A stretch of DNA of 64,000 nt from Flavipsychrobacter sp. (GTDB lineage Bacteria > Bacteroidota > Bacteroidia > Chitinophagales > Chitinophagaceae): positions 1 to 64,000 of the forward strand of contig JARLGY010000053.1 in assembly GCA_031292525.1 (NCBI GenBank), given 5' to 3'. Below the pieces are notes generated by a model. That model did no database searches and had not been told where the DNA came from. It saw nothing but the letters and a program-made list of their open reading frames with translations. The position numbers and the translations under genes were made by a program. Below, piece after piece: positions 7,871-17,104 of the stretch. How positions within the stretch are numbered: position 1 is the first letter of the stretch; the number at the start of each line of letters is the position of its first letter.

Positions 7871-10339
7871 CTATCTCATCAACGTAATATTGCCTTGATG
7901 ATGCTCTGAATGGCCATCTTTAAACGATACATCGATCATGTAGATGTAAACACCAGTAGGCTGATCGGTACTATTAAACTTACCATCCCAGCCGCGACCA
8001 TTTATGCTTGTGGTAGCAAATATTTCCTGTCCCCAACGGTTGTAGATAGACATGCTAAAGGTGGTAACGCTACTGCTTAATATCTGCCGTGGGAAGAAAT
8101 AATCGTTCACTCCATCTCCATTAGGCGTAAACCCATTGGGTATATTAATATAGCAATCGTTCTTTACCAGCACACTATCTGATGCAGCACATCCATTTAC
8201 TTTTACTGTCGCGTAGTATATACCGGGCTGAGTAACATTGATGGACGAAGACGTATCGCCAGTATTCCAAGTCCATGAAGCAGCAGTGTTGCCTACGTTG
8301 GCAATATCTGTGATAATAAGACCATCAGAGCCCGGGCACAATGACGTATCGGTACCCACATTTACCGCGGGATAAGGCGCTATTGTAATGGCGGTTTTAA
8401 TTGTTGTATCAGGGCACACCCTATACTTAGCAGTTATGCTCACTGTGTAAGTGCCTGGCTCCTCGTAAGCATGGAGTATTGGGTTTGAATTACTAATGAT
8501 CGTCCCGTCACCAAAATCCCAGGTATTCCCTATGTATCCATAATTAAGATAAGAGCCTGTAAATGTTATGGCTTCGCCCTGGCAAAGTGAGCTGTCGTTT
8601 TTAGTCAATTTTAAGAAGCTGACAGAATCAACATTTACGTTTATGAAAGCTGAATCGTAACAAGGTACAAAATCGGCCTCCAGGAGTTTAACCCTGAAGA
8701 TACCCGCATGTGTGTATAATTCAGTTGGACTTGCATTGCTGGTGGTATCCCCATTACCAAACGTCCAGAAATAGGTAGGCGTTGTTCCAACCGAAGTATT
8801 TGTAAATGTGATAGCCTGGTTCTGACAAATGGTATCACTGCTGACCGTAAAGCTTGCCTTTACAGGGTGCAGCAGTTTTATAGTTTGTGAAGTTGTATCG
8901 CTGCAAAAAACGGTGTTCGCGTTTAACTTAACAGTATAGGTGCCCTGGTTTTGATAAATATGTACTGGATTGGTAACTGTATCGGCGGAGTTATCGCCAA
9001 ACTGCCAACGGTAATTGAGGTTGGCACCAATGGTAGATGACTGGTTGGTGAATACCACAGTATCGCCGGCACAACCATATAATACATTGTAATTGAACTG
9101 TGCAGTTACCGGAGGGTCGGTAATGCGTATAGGCCCGGCAAGTACAGAATGGCAGACTCCGGCTTTTACCAGTATGCTATCGTAAATACCCTGACAGAGA
9201 TTAATAATGGTCACTGTACTATCTGGCTGGCTAGGGATAATCTGTACCGGTTGACCTACGCCATTTTTCCTATAGAATACACTATCCATCTGGTTGGGTA
9301 TAAGCCCGTGCAGTACAATCTGTGCATTGCACGCACCACAATAAGTAGCTGGAACACTGTGGATGCTGGAAACCATTGGGCCACCGCCTATCATAACAGT
9401 TGTCTGGGCCAAAGCAGAGGCATTGGCATTATAAGTAAGGGTATCTCCGCAATCTACTGCTTTGACCGTATATACCGTAGTGGATTCAGGAGATACAGTT
9501 ATTGTAGGACCGCTGCCCAGGTACGTAGTATCCTGGAACCAGTAAAGTGTAGCATTGGCATGGGGTATAGGCGCATATGGTATAGGCGCTACCGTATAGG
9601 TGAGGTTTGCAAACGTTGGCGTAAACCGATATGCATCCATATGGGCTGTCCATACCGAGCTATCGTTCCTGCCTGGTACTACAGTGGCCACGTAACCAGT
9701 AGGGTCCTGCACCCCTTCTATAGCATATGCACCGTTCCAGGCGGTACAAGTGTCTTTGTTTCCAATATGTACTTCCAGTACATTACTTGTTTCACTCAAT
9801 ATCATTTGGAAAGTAATGATCTGGGAAGTACATGAATACATAGGTACAGAACAGAAATTGACTACAAAGCGTCTATTGGGCGCTACACCAACGGTAGAAT
9901 AGTCGATGACGCCCCCCAGCATGGGATAAATGTCTGAGTATACACCACACAGTGAATTAAGACAATTTTGATTACCAGGCAGGCGACCTGGCCCCCCGGG
10001 AATAGGGACTCCTGAACCACCACCTAATTGCCATGCCGAAGAAGCATTAGCAAAACTGGTATCGAAGCGTATGTAGCCATTTGAAGAAATAACACATTCA
10101 GTATAATAAGTACCAAAGAACTCAAACGGAAAACCAATAGGTATAACACCGGAGTAATCATCATCTACAGAAAGTGTAAGTGCCGTTGCTGTACGCCCTA
10201 ACACCTGGGCACGTAATGTGGCGGAAGTTCCGTTGCAGATAGTGGTATCGTTGGGCGTCAGAATCTGGATCTGGCCATAAGATGCCTGAGTTAATAGGAG
10301 TGCACAGGCGAGTAATGACAAATAGTAAATTTGCTTCAT
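7871..10339 (-). CDS. Secreted PKD-repeat protein with gliding-motility C-terminal domain (CHU_C type)
   Basis: 822 residues, extracellular. A signal peptide ends about residue 22 (LLTQASYGQ). The first 250 residues form a beta-rich domain with many cysteines. At least three PKD domains follow, recognised by YRWQFGDNSADT, FWTFGNGDTT and NTWDFGDGT, between about residues 410 and 650. The last 90 residues are the gliding-motility-associated type B sorting domain (NGFTPNGDGVNDYF, SIYNRWGQEIF, GRGWDGKF), which directs proteins to the type IX secretion system. Such proteins often act in adhesion or as surface-layer components; the ligand is unknown. A palindrome lies just upstream of the start. 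Confidence 0.9.
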   Translation of the reverse strand: MKQIYYLSLLACALLLTQASYGQIQILTPNDTTICNGTSATLRAQVLGRTATALTLSVDDDYSGVIPIGFPFEFFGTYYTECVISSNGYIRFDTSFANASSAWQLGGGSGVPIPGGPGRLPGNQNCLNSLCGVYSDIYPMLGGVIDYSTVGVAPNRRFVVNFCSVPMYSCTSQIITFQMILSETSNVLEVHIGNKDTCTAWNGAYAIEGVQDPTGYVATVVPGRNDSSVWTAHMDAYRFTPTFANLTYTVAPIPYAPIPHANATLYWFQDTTYLGSGPTITVSPESTTVYTVKAVDCGDTLTYNANASALAQTTVMIGGGPMVSSIHSVPATYCGACNAQIVLHGLIPNQMDSVFYRKNGVGQPVQIIPSQPDSTVTIINLCQGIYDSILVKAGVCHSVLAGPIRITDPPVTAQFNYNVLYGCAGDTVVFTNQSSTIGANLNYRWQFGDNSADTVTNPVHIYQNQGTYTVKLNANTVFCSDTTSQTIKLLHPVKASFTVSSDTICQNQAITFTNTSVGTTPTYFWTFGNGDTTSNASPTELYTHAGIFRVKLLEADFVPCYDSAFINVNVDSVSFLKLTKNDSSLCQGEAITFTGSYLNYGYIGNTWDFGDGTIISNSNPILHAYEEPGTYTVSITAKYRVCPDTTIKTAITIAPYPAVNVGTDTSLCPGSDGLIITDIANVGNTAASWTWNTGDTSSSINVTQPGIYYATVKVNGCAASDSVLVKNDCYINIPNGFTPNGDGVNDYFFPRQILSSSVTTFSMSIYNRWGQEIFATTSINGRGWDGKFNSTDQPTGVYIYMIDVSFKDGHSEHHQGNITLMR

Positions 10340-10366
10340 TAGGATCTTTTTATGGTTAATTACAGT

Positions 10367-10384
10367 ATCAAATATTTATTTGAT
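10367..10384. promoter_or_regulatory. 18-bp palindrome upstream of the PKD protein gene
   Basis: ATCAAATA-tt-TATTTGAT is a perfect 8-bp inverted repeat with a two-base centre, 28 bases upstream of the start codon at 10339. Its size and position suit a dimeric regulator, but none is encoded nearby. It could also occur by chance in AT-rich DNA. Confidence 0.35.
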
Positions 10385-10548
10385 CTGTAAACGAGGGAGT
10401 GGATAAATGAACAAATCAAACAAGTAAAAGCATTTTTTGTCCATATATCTTATAGGGAAACTCAAGTGATGTATCACAAGAGGTAACTTACAATTTAAGC
10501 CTTTTCGCCCAATTGAATTAATTTTTTTTACAACTATGTATATCCTGT

Positions 10549-12579
10549 TTATTTTAATTCAGTTCGTTCTTTTTGTAAGGCGAAGAGTTTGTCACGCAGT
10601 CGTGCAGCTTCCATAAAATCGAGATCTTTAGCAGCTTTTTCCATGCCTTTTTTGGTTTGGGCAATCAGTTTATCCAACTGCCCCACCGTTTTGTACACTA
10701 CTTCATCCTCGGCCGCAAGAACGGGTACCTCATCGTGTACCGCATACTTATTGTTTTCATCAAAGCCCTTAATATCCAATACCGAGGTTTGTTTGAAGAT
10801 CTGCTCTTTCGAGCGTATTATAGTCATGGGGGTGATACCATTTTCCACATTGTACTTCACCTGTTTTTCACGACGGCGATCTGTTTCATCTATTGTGCGC
10901 TGCATACTATCGGTAATGGTATCTGCATAGAAGATAACAAGCCCATTTACATTACGTGCGGCCCTACCTGCCATCTGCGTCAACGAACGTTCGTCGCGCA
11001 AAAAGCCTTCTTTATCGGCATCCAGTATAGCCATTAAAGATACTTCGGGAAGATCGAGCCCCTCACGTAACAGGTTTACCCCCACCAGCACATCTATAAT
11101 CCCCAACCTCAACTCCCTTAATATTTCCACACGCTCCAGGGTATCTACTTCTGAGTGTATGTACTTAGAGTTCACATTGATGCGTTTCAGGTACTTGTCC
11201 AGCTCTTCAGCCATGCGTTTAGTAAGGGTGGTTACCAACACACGGTCGCCCATTTTTATTCTTTTGTCTATCTCGTCCAGCAGGTCATCTATCTGGTTCA
11301 TGCTTGGGCGTATCTCAATAGGGGGCTCTATAAGGCCGGTAGGGCGCACTATCTGCTCTACTACCACACCACCGGTTTGTTCCAGTTCATAACGCCCGGG
11401 AGTGGCGCTTACAAACACTACCTGGTTCAGCTTGCTTTCAAACTCATGAAAATTGAGTGGTCTGTTATCCAATGCAGATGGCAGGCGGAAGCCAAAATCA
11501 ACAAGCGTCAGCTTTCGAGATCTGTCGCCGCCATACATGCCACTTATTTGCGGAATGGTTACGTGGCTTTCATCTATGACCAACAGAAAATCGTCAGGAA
11601 AATAGTCGAGCAGGCAAAAAGGGCGCATGCCTGGTTTGCGTCTGTCCAGAAAGCGGGAGTAGTTTTCTATACCACTACAATAGCCCAGTTCCTGTATCAT
11701 TTCCAGGTCGTAATTAACACGCTCTTTTATACGCTGTGCTTCAAGTGGCTTACCAATGCTTTTAAAATATTCGGTTTGTGCATTCAGTTCATCTTGTATC
11801 TCGTGGATGATCTGCCCCATCATATTACGCGGCGCCATGTATAGGTTTGCCGGGAATATAGCGGCATTGCCCATAGTGGTAATGCGCTTGCCTGTATCAA
11901 CTTCAAAGCTTTCTATTTCTTCTACTTCGTCACCAAAGAAGGTGATGCGGTAACCATAGTCTACATAAGGTAAGTTGATGTCAACTGTATCGCCATTCAC
12001 CCGGAAAGTACCGCGTGTAAATTCCCCCTGGCTACGATTATACAATGCATTTACCAGGTTGTGCAGAAATGGATTTCGGCCAATGCTATCACCTTTGTTG
12101 AACCTTATGATACCCGCAGCATAATCTACAGGGTTCCCCATACCATAAATGCATGATACGGATGCAACCACTACTATGTCGCGACGCCCACTGAGCAGGC
12201 TGCTGGTAGCCCTTAAACGAAGTTTTTCCAGCTCCTCATTTATAGAAAGATCTTTCTCTATATAAGTATCCGACACAGGCATGTAAGCCTCTGGTTGATA
12301 ATAATCGTAGTAAGAAACGAAGTACTCTACCGAGTTATTTGGAAAGAATTGCCTGAACTCGCCATATAGCTGGGCAACAAGTGTTTTGTTGTGCGTGAGT
12401 ATAAGAGTCGGCTTCTGGGTTTGCTGTATCACATTGGCCATGGTAAATGTTTTACCCGAGCCCGTTACCCCCAGCAGTGTCTGAAATTTTTCACCCTCCT
12501 CTATTCCTTCCGCTAGCAGCCTTATTGCATCCGGTTGGTCGCCGGCAGGCTGGTAGGGACTTTCTATCTGAAATTTCAT
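10549..12579 (-). CDS. uvrB: Excinuclease ABC subunit B
   Basis: 676 residues, the normal length. It is the damage-verifying helicase-like subunit of nucleotide excision repair, acting with UvrA and UvrC. Visible features are Walker A (GVTGSGKTFTMAN, about 39-51) and the beta-hairpin region (SYYDYYQPEAYMP, about 89-101). DEAD-like VIDESH, the helicase C-terminal motifs GVNLLREGLDLPE and QMAGRAARN, and a C-terminal UVR motif (AAKDLDFMEAARLRDKLFAL) follow. It is flanked by unrelated genes and has its own consensus promoter. Confidence 0.98.
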   Translation of the reverse strand: MKFQIESPYQPAGDQPDAIRLLAEGIEEGEKFQTLLGVTGSGKTFTMANVIQQTQKPTLILTHNKTLVAQLYGEFRQFFPNNSVEYFVSYYDYYQPEAYMPVSDTYIEKDLSINEELEKLRLRATSSLLSGRRDIVVVASVSCIYGMGNPVDYAAGIIRFNKGDSIGRNPFLHNLVNALYNRSQGEFTRGTFRVNGDTVDINLPYVDYGYRITFFGDEVEEIESFEVDTGKRITTMGNAAIFPANLYMAPRNMMGQIIHEIQDELNAQTEYFKSIGKPLEAQRIKERVNYDLEMIQELGYCSGIENYSRFLDRRKPGMRPFCLLDYFPDDFLLVIDESHVTIPQISGMYGGDRSRKLTLVDFGFRLPSALDNRPLNFHEFESKLNQVVFVSATPGRYELEQTGGVVVEQIVRPTGLIEPPIEIRPSMNQIDDLLDEIDKRIKMGDRVLVTTLTKRMAEELDKYLKRINVNSKYIHSEVDTLERVEILRELRLGIIDVLVGVNLLREGLDLPEVSLMAILDADKEGFLRDERSLTQMAGRAARNVNGLVIFYADTITDSMQRTIDETDRRREKQVKYNVENGITPMTIIRSKEQIFKQTSVLDIKGFDENNKYAVHDEVPVLAAEDEVVYKTVGQLDKLIAQTKKGMEKAAKDLDFMEAARLRDKLFALQKERTELK

Positions 12580-12585
12580 ATACTA

Positions 12586-12615
12586 CAAATTTAAAGAAAA
12601 TGAAGCAATGCCAAA
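12586..12615 (-). promoter_or_regulatory. Bacteroidota-type promoter for uvrB
   Basis: On the minus strand TAAATTTG (12593-12586) matches TAnnTTTG and lies six bases from the start codon. TTTG (12615-12612) is 18 bases upstream. The short distance implies a nearly leaderless mRNA if this is the used promoter. Confidence 0.45.
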
Positions 12616-12670
12616 TGGGAAGAAATGTGAAATTCCAGGTAACAAGTTACCCATGCATAGAGCCACAAAA

Positions 12671-12705
12671 CAAAAATCCGCCTGCCACAAATGCGACAGG
12701 CGGAT
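12671..12705 (-). terminator. Intrinsic terminator of the TPR gene
   Basis: Perfect 9-bp stem ATCCGCCTG/CAGGCGGAT (12676-12684 with 12697-12705), followed on the minus strand by a T-rich tract (TTTTTG). It lies just downstream of the stop codon at 12724. Confidence 0.75.
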
Positions 12706-12723
12706 GAAACTATTCTCTTAACT

Positions 12724-14322
12724 TTACTTCTTCTTAGGAGCAGCCTTAGCTGGTTTAGCTGGTGCTGCTTCTACAGCGTTTATCTGTTTCACCATATTAT
12801 CATCACGATCGATCTCCAAAATTGCTTTCTTGTATTTCTCCTCGTTCTCTTTGTCTTTTTTGTTAAAGCTATACAGTAACAGGTATTCTTCAGCTATCTT
12901 GATGTCGCCTTTTTTATCAGGTGCATTATTTACTATGCCCAACCACTTAATAAAGAATGGCGCTGCTGTGCCTTCTTTAGCTTCATTATCTATAGCTGCC
13001 GCTACTCGGCCACGCCAATAAGTTGCAGAAGGTTGATCAGGGTACTTGGTTTCCATTTTTTCAAAAACAGAAGCGCCGTTTGCATAGTCTTTAGCGTAAT
13101 AGTACATAGCACCAGCCCAGAAGTAATCTGATGGTTGGGCACCAGGATTTTCAGTGATTATTCTATTGTACCAAGCTGCTGCTTTAGGATAGTTTTTCTG
13201 GGTTTTAAAACCTTCTGCTATAGGACGATACAGGTCAGATTTATCTTTTGCCGTATCCATAGCCGCTGCTTTGCCGTAATAGTAATCGGCAGAGTCGGCC
13301 ATGCTATTGCCCGAGAATATCTTGCCATAAATCACATAATCGCTATAAGTAATTTTTTTACTGTCTTGTGTATTGAAATAAACCCTTGCATTTTTTAGGG
13401 CATTTGCAGTGTCCAGTATATTGAACTGGCTATAGCCCAGTATTCCATACAATCCTGGTTTCCTCACGCCTGAATTTATTAACGAATCGGCAGATTTGGC
13501 AGCGGCACTATCGTGTTTGGATAAATACAGTATTTCAACATATTGTATCTGGTCATCAACAGACTTATCAGAGAGTTGCAGGTATTGCTGCATGTTCTGC
13601 AACGATTGATCGTACTTACCTACTCTTTCATAAGCATTTGCAAGGTCGCGGTAAGGTATAGGATTGGTGGGGTCGGCTTGTTTTGCCTTCTCATAGTTAT
13701 CAAGTGCGCTCGGGTAGTTACGTGCGGCATACCATAATACACCAATGCGTGAAAATGCCAAAGAGTTCTTTGCATCTTTTTCTGTAACATGCTCATAGTT
13801 ATTCATGGCATCGCCACCACCGCCGGCTAGCTTAAGGTAAGCATCGCCCAGGCCAATATGCACATTTGCATCGTCTGTACTTTCTAATGCTTTTTTGTAC
13901 CAGGTAATAGCCTGTTGCAATGCTGCAGGATCTGTTACGTTGTCTGAGTAAGTAATAGCATCACCTGCAAATTCCAAAGGCTGCCATTCTTTCTTCTTCG
14001 CTTTGTTGGCAGCATTTGTAGCCAATTGCATAGCACCTGCCATATTATTTTGGTAGTAAGCAACCCGCGCCTGTCCGGCTATGTTCGCTGCATCGTCTGG
14101 AAATTTGCCAAAGGTCGCTTTTGCACCTTCCACATTATTTTCTTCCAGTTGAGAAAGGCCAAAATAGTAGTTGGCCAATGGGTTAGCCGTAGCTAAGGGA
14201 GCTAGTATTTTTTCGGCACTGGCATAGCGTGCATAATTATACATTTTTATGCCATCATTTACGGTCTGTGCATTGGCTGTAGCTGCTGCCATTGCTATTA
14301 TTGCTATGATTGATCTTTTCAT
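12724..14322 (-). CDS. Periplasmic tetratricopeptide-repeat protein
   Basis: About 532 residues. I prefer the start at 14322 (MKRSIIAIIAMAAATANAQ), because it gives a clean signal peptide; a start four codons earlier at 14334 is also open. The body is a chain of TPR-like helical hairpins (AITWYKKALES, ALDNYEKAKQADPTNPIPYRDLANAYERVGKYD, PKAAAWYNRIITENPGAQP). The C-terminus is Lys/Pro/Ala-rich (AAPAKPAKAAPKKK). It probably scaffolds proteins in the periplasm or outer membrane. A PstS-like lipoprotein gene lies 44 bases upstream on the same strand, so the two are probably co-transcribed. Confidence 0.85.
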   Translation of the reverse strand: MKRSIIAIIAMAAATANAQTVNDGIKMYNYARYASAEKILAPLATANPLANYYFGLSQLEENNVEGAKATFGKFPDDAANIAGQARVAYYQNNMAGAMQLATNAANKAKKKEWQPLEFAGDAITYSDNVTDPAALQQAITWYKKALESTDDANVHIGLGDAYLKLAGGGGDAMNNYEHVTEKDAKNSLAFSRIGVLWYAARNYPSALDNYEKAKQADPTNPIPYRDLANAYERVGKYDQSLQNMQQYLQLSDKSVDDQIQYVEILYLSKHDSAAAKSADSLINSGVRKPGLYGILGYSQFNILDTANALKNARVYFNTQDSKKITYSDYVIYGKIFSGNSMADSADYYYGKAAAMDTAKDKSDLYRPIAEGFKTQKNYPKAAAWYNRIITENPGAQPSDYFWAGAMYYYAKDYANGASVFEKMETKYPDQPSATYWRGRVAAAIDNEAKEGTAAPFFIKWLGIVNNAPDKKGDIKIAEEYLLLYSFNKKDKENEEKYKKAILEIDRDDNMVKQINAVEAAPAKPAKAAPKKK

Positions 14323-14378
14323 CGTGTACAACATTCTGCCTTAACGGTAGTTTTCTATTTTTTATTATTATTTAAAAT

Positions 14379-15281
14379 TTATGGATTAATTTCTGCTTCG
14401 CGGATAACAATATGCATCTGCCATGGAAACAGGTGCTGATGGTAGAATATAAGTTGACCTTGCTGTTGTGTGAGGAAGTTGGCAAAACCACTGCCCAATC
14501 CTTGCCAGGTTTCGCGGTTGATATAGTAGAGATTGCGGGTAAGTGAATAGTACCTGGTGCCTATATATGCCTGGTAAGGTTTGTAAAACCTGCCATCACT
14601 ATCGTTCTTTATTGCTACCACATTCACACGGTCTGTAAATGCACCGGTGTTGTTTGAGTCGGCAGCATCAATTACATAATTCAACCCTACAAAGCCAATA
14701 GCATCAGGGTTTTTGCTCACATAGTCCACCACTTCATTATTGCCTTTGGCTGCAAATACATTGCTGCCCAGTTTGCTGCCCGGTATCAATGAATCCAGTA
14801 TATAACGTACAGTACTGCTGTTTTGGTTATCGAATACTACTGTGTATTTCTTTTTGTAGGCGCCCGTCAATATTCCCTTGAGCTCATCTTTGTCCATACT
14901 GTCGTTTGACGACTTGTTAACGATCACCGCAATGGCATCTTTTGCAAGCAACAGCGACGAGGGGGCTATTTGTTTTTGATCAGCAAGTTCTTTTTCAGTG
15001 GCAGATAGCTGACGGGTAACAAGTATAAGGCGTGCTTTATTCTCAAAATAGTCTTTGAAACACTCGGCTTCAGGCTTATAATGTACGTTAATGTGGGCTT
15101 CGGGATAGCTACTGTCGAATACCTTGAGCTGGGCTTCTATAACAGGCTTGTATGTCTCGTCAACAGAGATATCTATTGTACCGGAGCTCAGGTTATCAGT
15201 GGGTCTTTTTACGCCATCATCGCAGGATGCCATAAACAGTAAACCGGTTACGGCGGGGATTAGGAGATGAGACCAACGCAT
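14379..15281 (-). CDS. PstS-like substrate-binding lipoprotein
   Basis: 300 residues with a lipobox (LLFMASC, Cys about residue 20). The fold is that of a phosphate-type periplasmic binding protein: SGTIDISVDETYKPVIEAQL near the start, DAIAVIVNKSSNDSM and DAIGFVGLNYV in the middle. No pst permease or ATPase genes are present, so phosphate transport is not supported by context. In Bacteroidota such orphan PstS-like proteins commonly accompany TonB/TPR genes; that association is background knowledge, and only the TPR neighbour is visible here. Confidence 0.8.
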   Translation of the reverse strand: MRWSHLLIPAVTGLLFMASCDDGVKRPTDNLSSGTIDISVDETYKPVIEAQLKVFDSSYPEAHINVHYKPEAECFKDYFENKARLILVTRQLSATEKELADQKQIAPSSLLLAKDAIAVIVNKSSNDSMDKDELKGILTGAYKKKYTVVFDNQNSSTVRYILDSLIPGSKLGSNVFAAKGNNEVVDYVSKNPDAIGFVGLNYVIDAADSNNTGAFTDRVNVVAIKNDSDGRFYKPYQAYIGTRYYSLTRNLYYINRETWQGLGSGFANFLTQQQGQLIFYHQHLFPWQMHIVIREAEINP

Positions 15282-15383
15282 AGATGCAATTTTATGGAAT
15301 TATTCAAAATAATGATGGAATATGTGAATTGTTCTAACAATTATTTAACAGCATATACAGCCAACGTCACGTTGCTTAGTTGT

Positions 15384-15638
15384 TTACTGCACGCGGTTTT
15401 TTCTCGCATTCTGTTCCTTTACACCAGCAATGCCCCTTGATATACGGAATGCACCGTATAGTATAATAAGCATCCCTAGTGCGTATGCATATACTTTCTG
15501 TAATTCAATAGTGCCAAAATATCTTAAGTAGCCAACTGAAATACCTATGAGAATGTAAAAAATGCCCATCCCGAAATCCAGTCCTGTTCTGAAATTGCGA
15601 TAGCTCTTATTTTGCTCATTCCGTTCTTCGTAATTCAT
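15384..15638 (-). CDS. Small two-helix membrane protein
   Basis: 84 residues. A polar N-terminus (MNYEERNEQNKSYRNFR) is followed by two hydrophobic helices (about 23-42 and 50-68) and a basic C-terminal tail. No family recognised. A TAnnTTTG match (TAAATTTG, 15666-15659 on the minus strand) lies 21 bases upstream of the start, supporting a real transcript. It lies 102 bases upstream of the PstS-like gene on the same strand and may head that operon. Confidence 0.65.
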   Translation of the reverse strand: MNYEERNEQNKSYRNFRTGLDFGMGIFYILIGISVGYLRYFGTIELQKVYAYALGMLIILYGAFRISRGIAGVKEQNARKNRVQ

Positions 15639-15975
15639 CTGTTTCTTCTTTGATGTGGCAAATTTATAATTTATAATTGTTTTTTATCATGACTGAGAAG
15701 GTGTAGGGTTATAAAGTTTCATTAAAATTTGTGACCCTTGGATTGGAATATAGACGAGAGAGGATGAAAATTCCATAAAACTATTGTCTGAAGAATTGAA
15801 AACTACCTGACCTCCAATTCCATCTATTTATTTTATGCTGTTTATAGGAGCACGCAAAGAGGTTTGATTGATATTTTCACTCATCCATCAGTTCACAAGT
15901 GGTTCAGATGGTATAAATAGAAAAAGAGACTGCGGGTTAGAACAGTCTCTTTTAAATACGCTAAAAATTAGAGAT
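15639..15975. other. Gene-free stretch of about 340 bases
   Basis: AT-rich spacer between the small membrane protein and the Ala/Lys/Pro protein. Apart from the -7 element at its left edge and the terminator at 15922-15953, I see no open frame, RNA gene or repeat in it. Confidence 0.6.
15922..15953 (-). terminator. Intrinsic terminator of the Ala/Lys/Pro gene
   Basis: Stem AAAAGAGACTG/CAGTCTCTTTT (left arm from 15922, right arm to 15953) with an 11-base loop, 22 bases past the stop codon, followed by a T-rich tract on the minus strand. Confidence 0.75.
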
Positions 15976-16365
15976 CTACTTTTTAGCGGCCACCTTTTTA
16001 GGACCGGCATTAGGTGTAGCACTAGGTGCTGCCTTTGCTGGTGCTGCTTTCTTTGCAGGAGCAGGTGCTGCTTTCTTAGCCGGTGCAGCTTTTTTAGCAG
16101 GAGCTGCTTTTTTAGCAGGAGCCGCTTTCTTTGCTGGTGCGGCTTTCTTTGCAGGAGCCGCTTTCTTTGCTGGCGCAGCCTTCTTTGCAGGAGCTGCTTT
16201 TTTAGCAGGTGCCGCTTTTTTAGCGGGTGCTGCTTTCTTTGCAGGAGCTGCTTTTTTAGCAGGTGCTGCTTTCTTTGCTGGCGCAGCTTTCTTTGCAGGA
16301 GCTGCCGCTTTTTTGGCTGGTGCAGCTGCTTTTTTCGCAGGAGCTGCTTTCTTTACTGTTGCCAT
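15976..16365 (-). CDS. Histone H1-like Ala/Lys/Pro-rich repeat protein
   Basis: 129 residues consisting almost entirely of tandem APAKKA units: about 17 copies of a 6-7 residue repeat between residues 7 and 115, then a degenerate tail ending KKVAAKK. The composition (Lys, Ala, Pro) resembles eukaryotic H1 tails and bacterial H1-like proteins, so nucleoid or nucleic-acid binding is likely. The underlying DNA is an imperfect tandem repeat with mixed synonymous codons. That suggests selection on the protein or old expansion rather than fresh slippage. It lies directly downstream of the L21/L27 operon but is separated from it by a terminator. Confidence 0.85.
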   Translation of the reverse strand: MATVKKAAPAKKAAAPAKKAAAPAKKAAPAKKAAPAKKAAPAKKAAPAKKAAPAKKAAPAKKAAPAKKAAPAKKAAPAKKAAPAKKAAPAKKAAPAKKAAPAPAKKAAPAKAAPSATPNAGPKKVAAKK

Positions 16366-16386
16366 AATTGTTGTGAATTTAAGGGT

Positions 16387-16435
16387 AAAAAAAAACCTTA
16401 TGGCAAAATCGCCGAGCGGGTTAGGCCTCGGCGAT
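16387..16435 (-). terminator. Intrinsic terminator of the rplU-rpmA operon
   Basis: Perfect 9-bp stem ATCGCCGAG/CTCGGCGAT (16408-16416 with 16427-16435) followed on the minus strand by a T-tract (16395-16387). The stem begins inside the last codons of rpmA, so the terminator overlaps the coding region. Confidence 0.75.
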
Positions 16436-16690
16436 CGCGTTAACTTCTTTTACAGACACTAATGTCTTGGTCCTTGTCTTTCTGAACTCAACAATACCAT
16501 CGGCAAGTGCAAATATGGTAAAGTCTTTCCCTAAGCCTACATTCACTCCAGGGTGGTACTCAGTACCGCGCTGGCGTATGATTATGTTCCCTGATATTGC
16601 AGGCTGTCCGCCAAATATCTTCACACCTAGTCTTTTACTTTGGGAGTCCCGGCCGTTACGTACACTACCTTCTCCTTTCTTATGTGCCAT
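16421..16690 (-). CDS. rpmA: 50S ribosomal protein L27
   Basis: 89 residues. The hallmark N-terminus [20 protein letters not shown] is followed by LGVKIFGGQ and [13 protein letters not shown]27 lies near the peptidyl-transferase centre, and its N-terminal tail reaches toward the tRNA ends. It forms the standard pair with rplU, 33 bases upstream. The C-terminus is slightly extended compared with the E. coli protein. Confidence 0.98.
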   Translation of the reverse strand: MAHKKGEGSVRNGRDSQSKRLGVKIFGGQPAISGNIIIRQRGTEYHPGVNVGLGKDFTIFALADGIVEFRKTRTKTLVSVKEVNAIAEA

Positions 16691-16723
16691 TTTAAATTAC
16701 TACTTAAAAAGTTATTGATAAAA

Positions 16724-17023
16724 TTAAGCTATTGCGTTTATTTTTATTTTAGTAAGGCTCTGACGATGACCATTTTTCTTCTGGAACCCCTTACGGCGAT
16801 TCTTCTTAAAAATGATAACCTTATCACCCTTAAGGTGATCCACGATTTCAGCCTGTATTTTTAAAGACTTACTGCCTACTGTTATATTTCCCTGGTCGCC
16901 CACCATCAGGATGTCTGAAAACTCTACTTTGTCACCAGCGCTACCTTCCAGGCGGTGAACGAATAATTCATCGTCTTTTTTAACTTTGAATTGCTGACCT
17001 GCTATACTTACAATCGCAAACAT
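16724..17023 (-). CDS. rplU: 50S ribosomal protein L21
   Basis: 99 residues. FAIVSIAGQQFKVKKDDELF at the start and KGDKVIIFKKNRRKGFQKKN with HRQSLTKIKI near the end are the L21 signatures. It binds 23S rRNA in the large subunit. It is the first gene of the rplU-rpmA operon; a TAnnTTTG match (TAACTTTG, 17054-17047 on the minus strand) lies 23 bases upstream. Confidence 0.98.
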   Translation of the reverse strand: MFAIVSIAGQQFKVKKDDELFVHRLEGSAGDKVEFSDILMVGDQGNITVGSKSLKIQAEIVDHLKGDKVIIFKKNRRKGFQKKNGHRQSLTKIKINAIA

Positions 17024-17046
17024 GACTATACTAAATATATTTTTCG

Positions 17047-17054
17047 CAAAGTTA
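17047..17054 (-). promoter_or_regulatory. -7 element for rplU-rpmA
   Basis: TAACTTTG on the minus strand matches TAnnTTTG. No TTG is present at the proper upstream distance; that region is a run of A and T. Confidence 0.4.
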
Positions 17055-17104
17055 ATATAGTTTTTTTGTTTTTGGAAAAATAAAGTTTGATTTTTTGAAA
17101 TTTC

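Noticed and set aside
14379-15281. Phosphate transporter locus (pst) suggested by the PstS-like lipoprotein
   Set aside because: No permease or ATPase genes are next to it; the neighbours are a TPR protein and a small membrane protein.
15976-16365. Possible CRISPR or satellite array suggested by the regular DNA repeats
   Set aside because: The repeat is an in-frame 18-21 bp coding unit giving APAKKA; there are no unique spacers or palindromic repeats.
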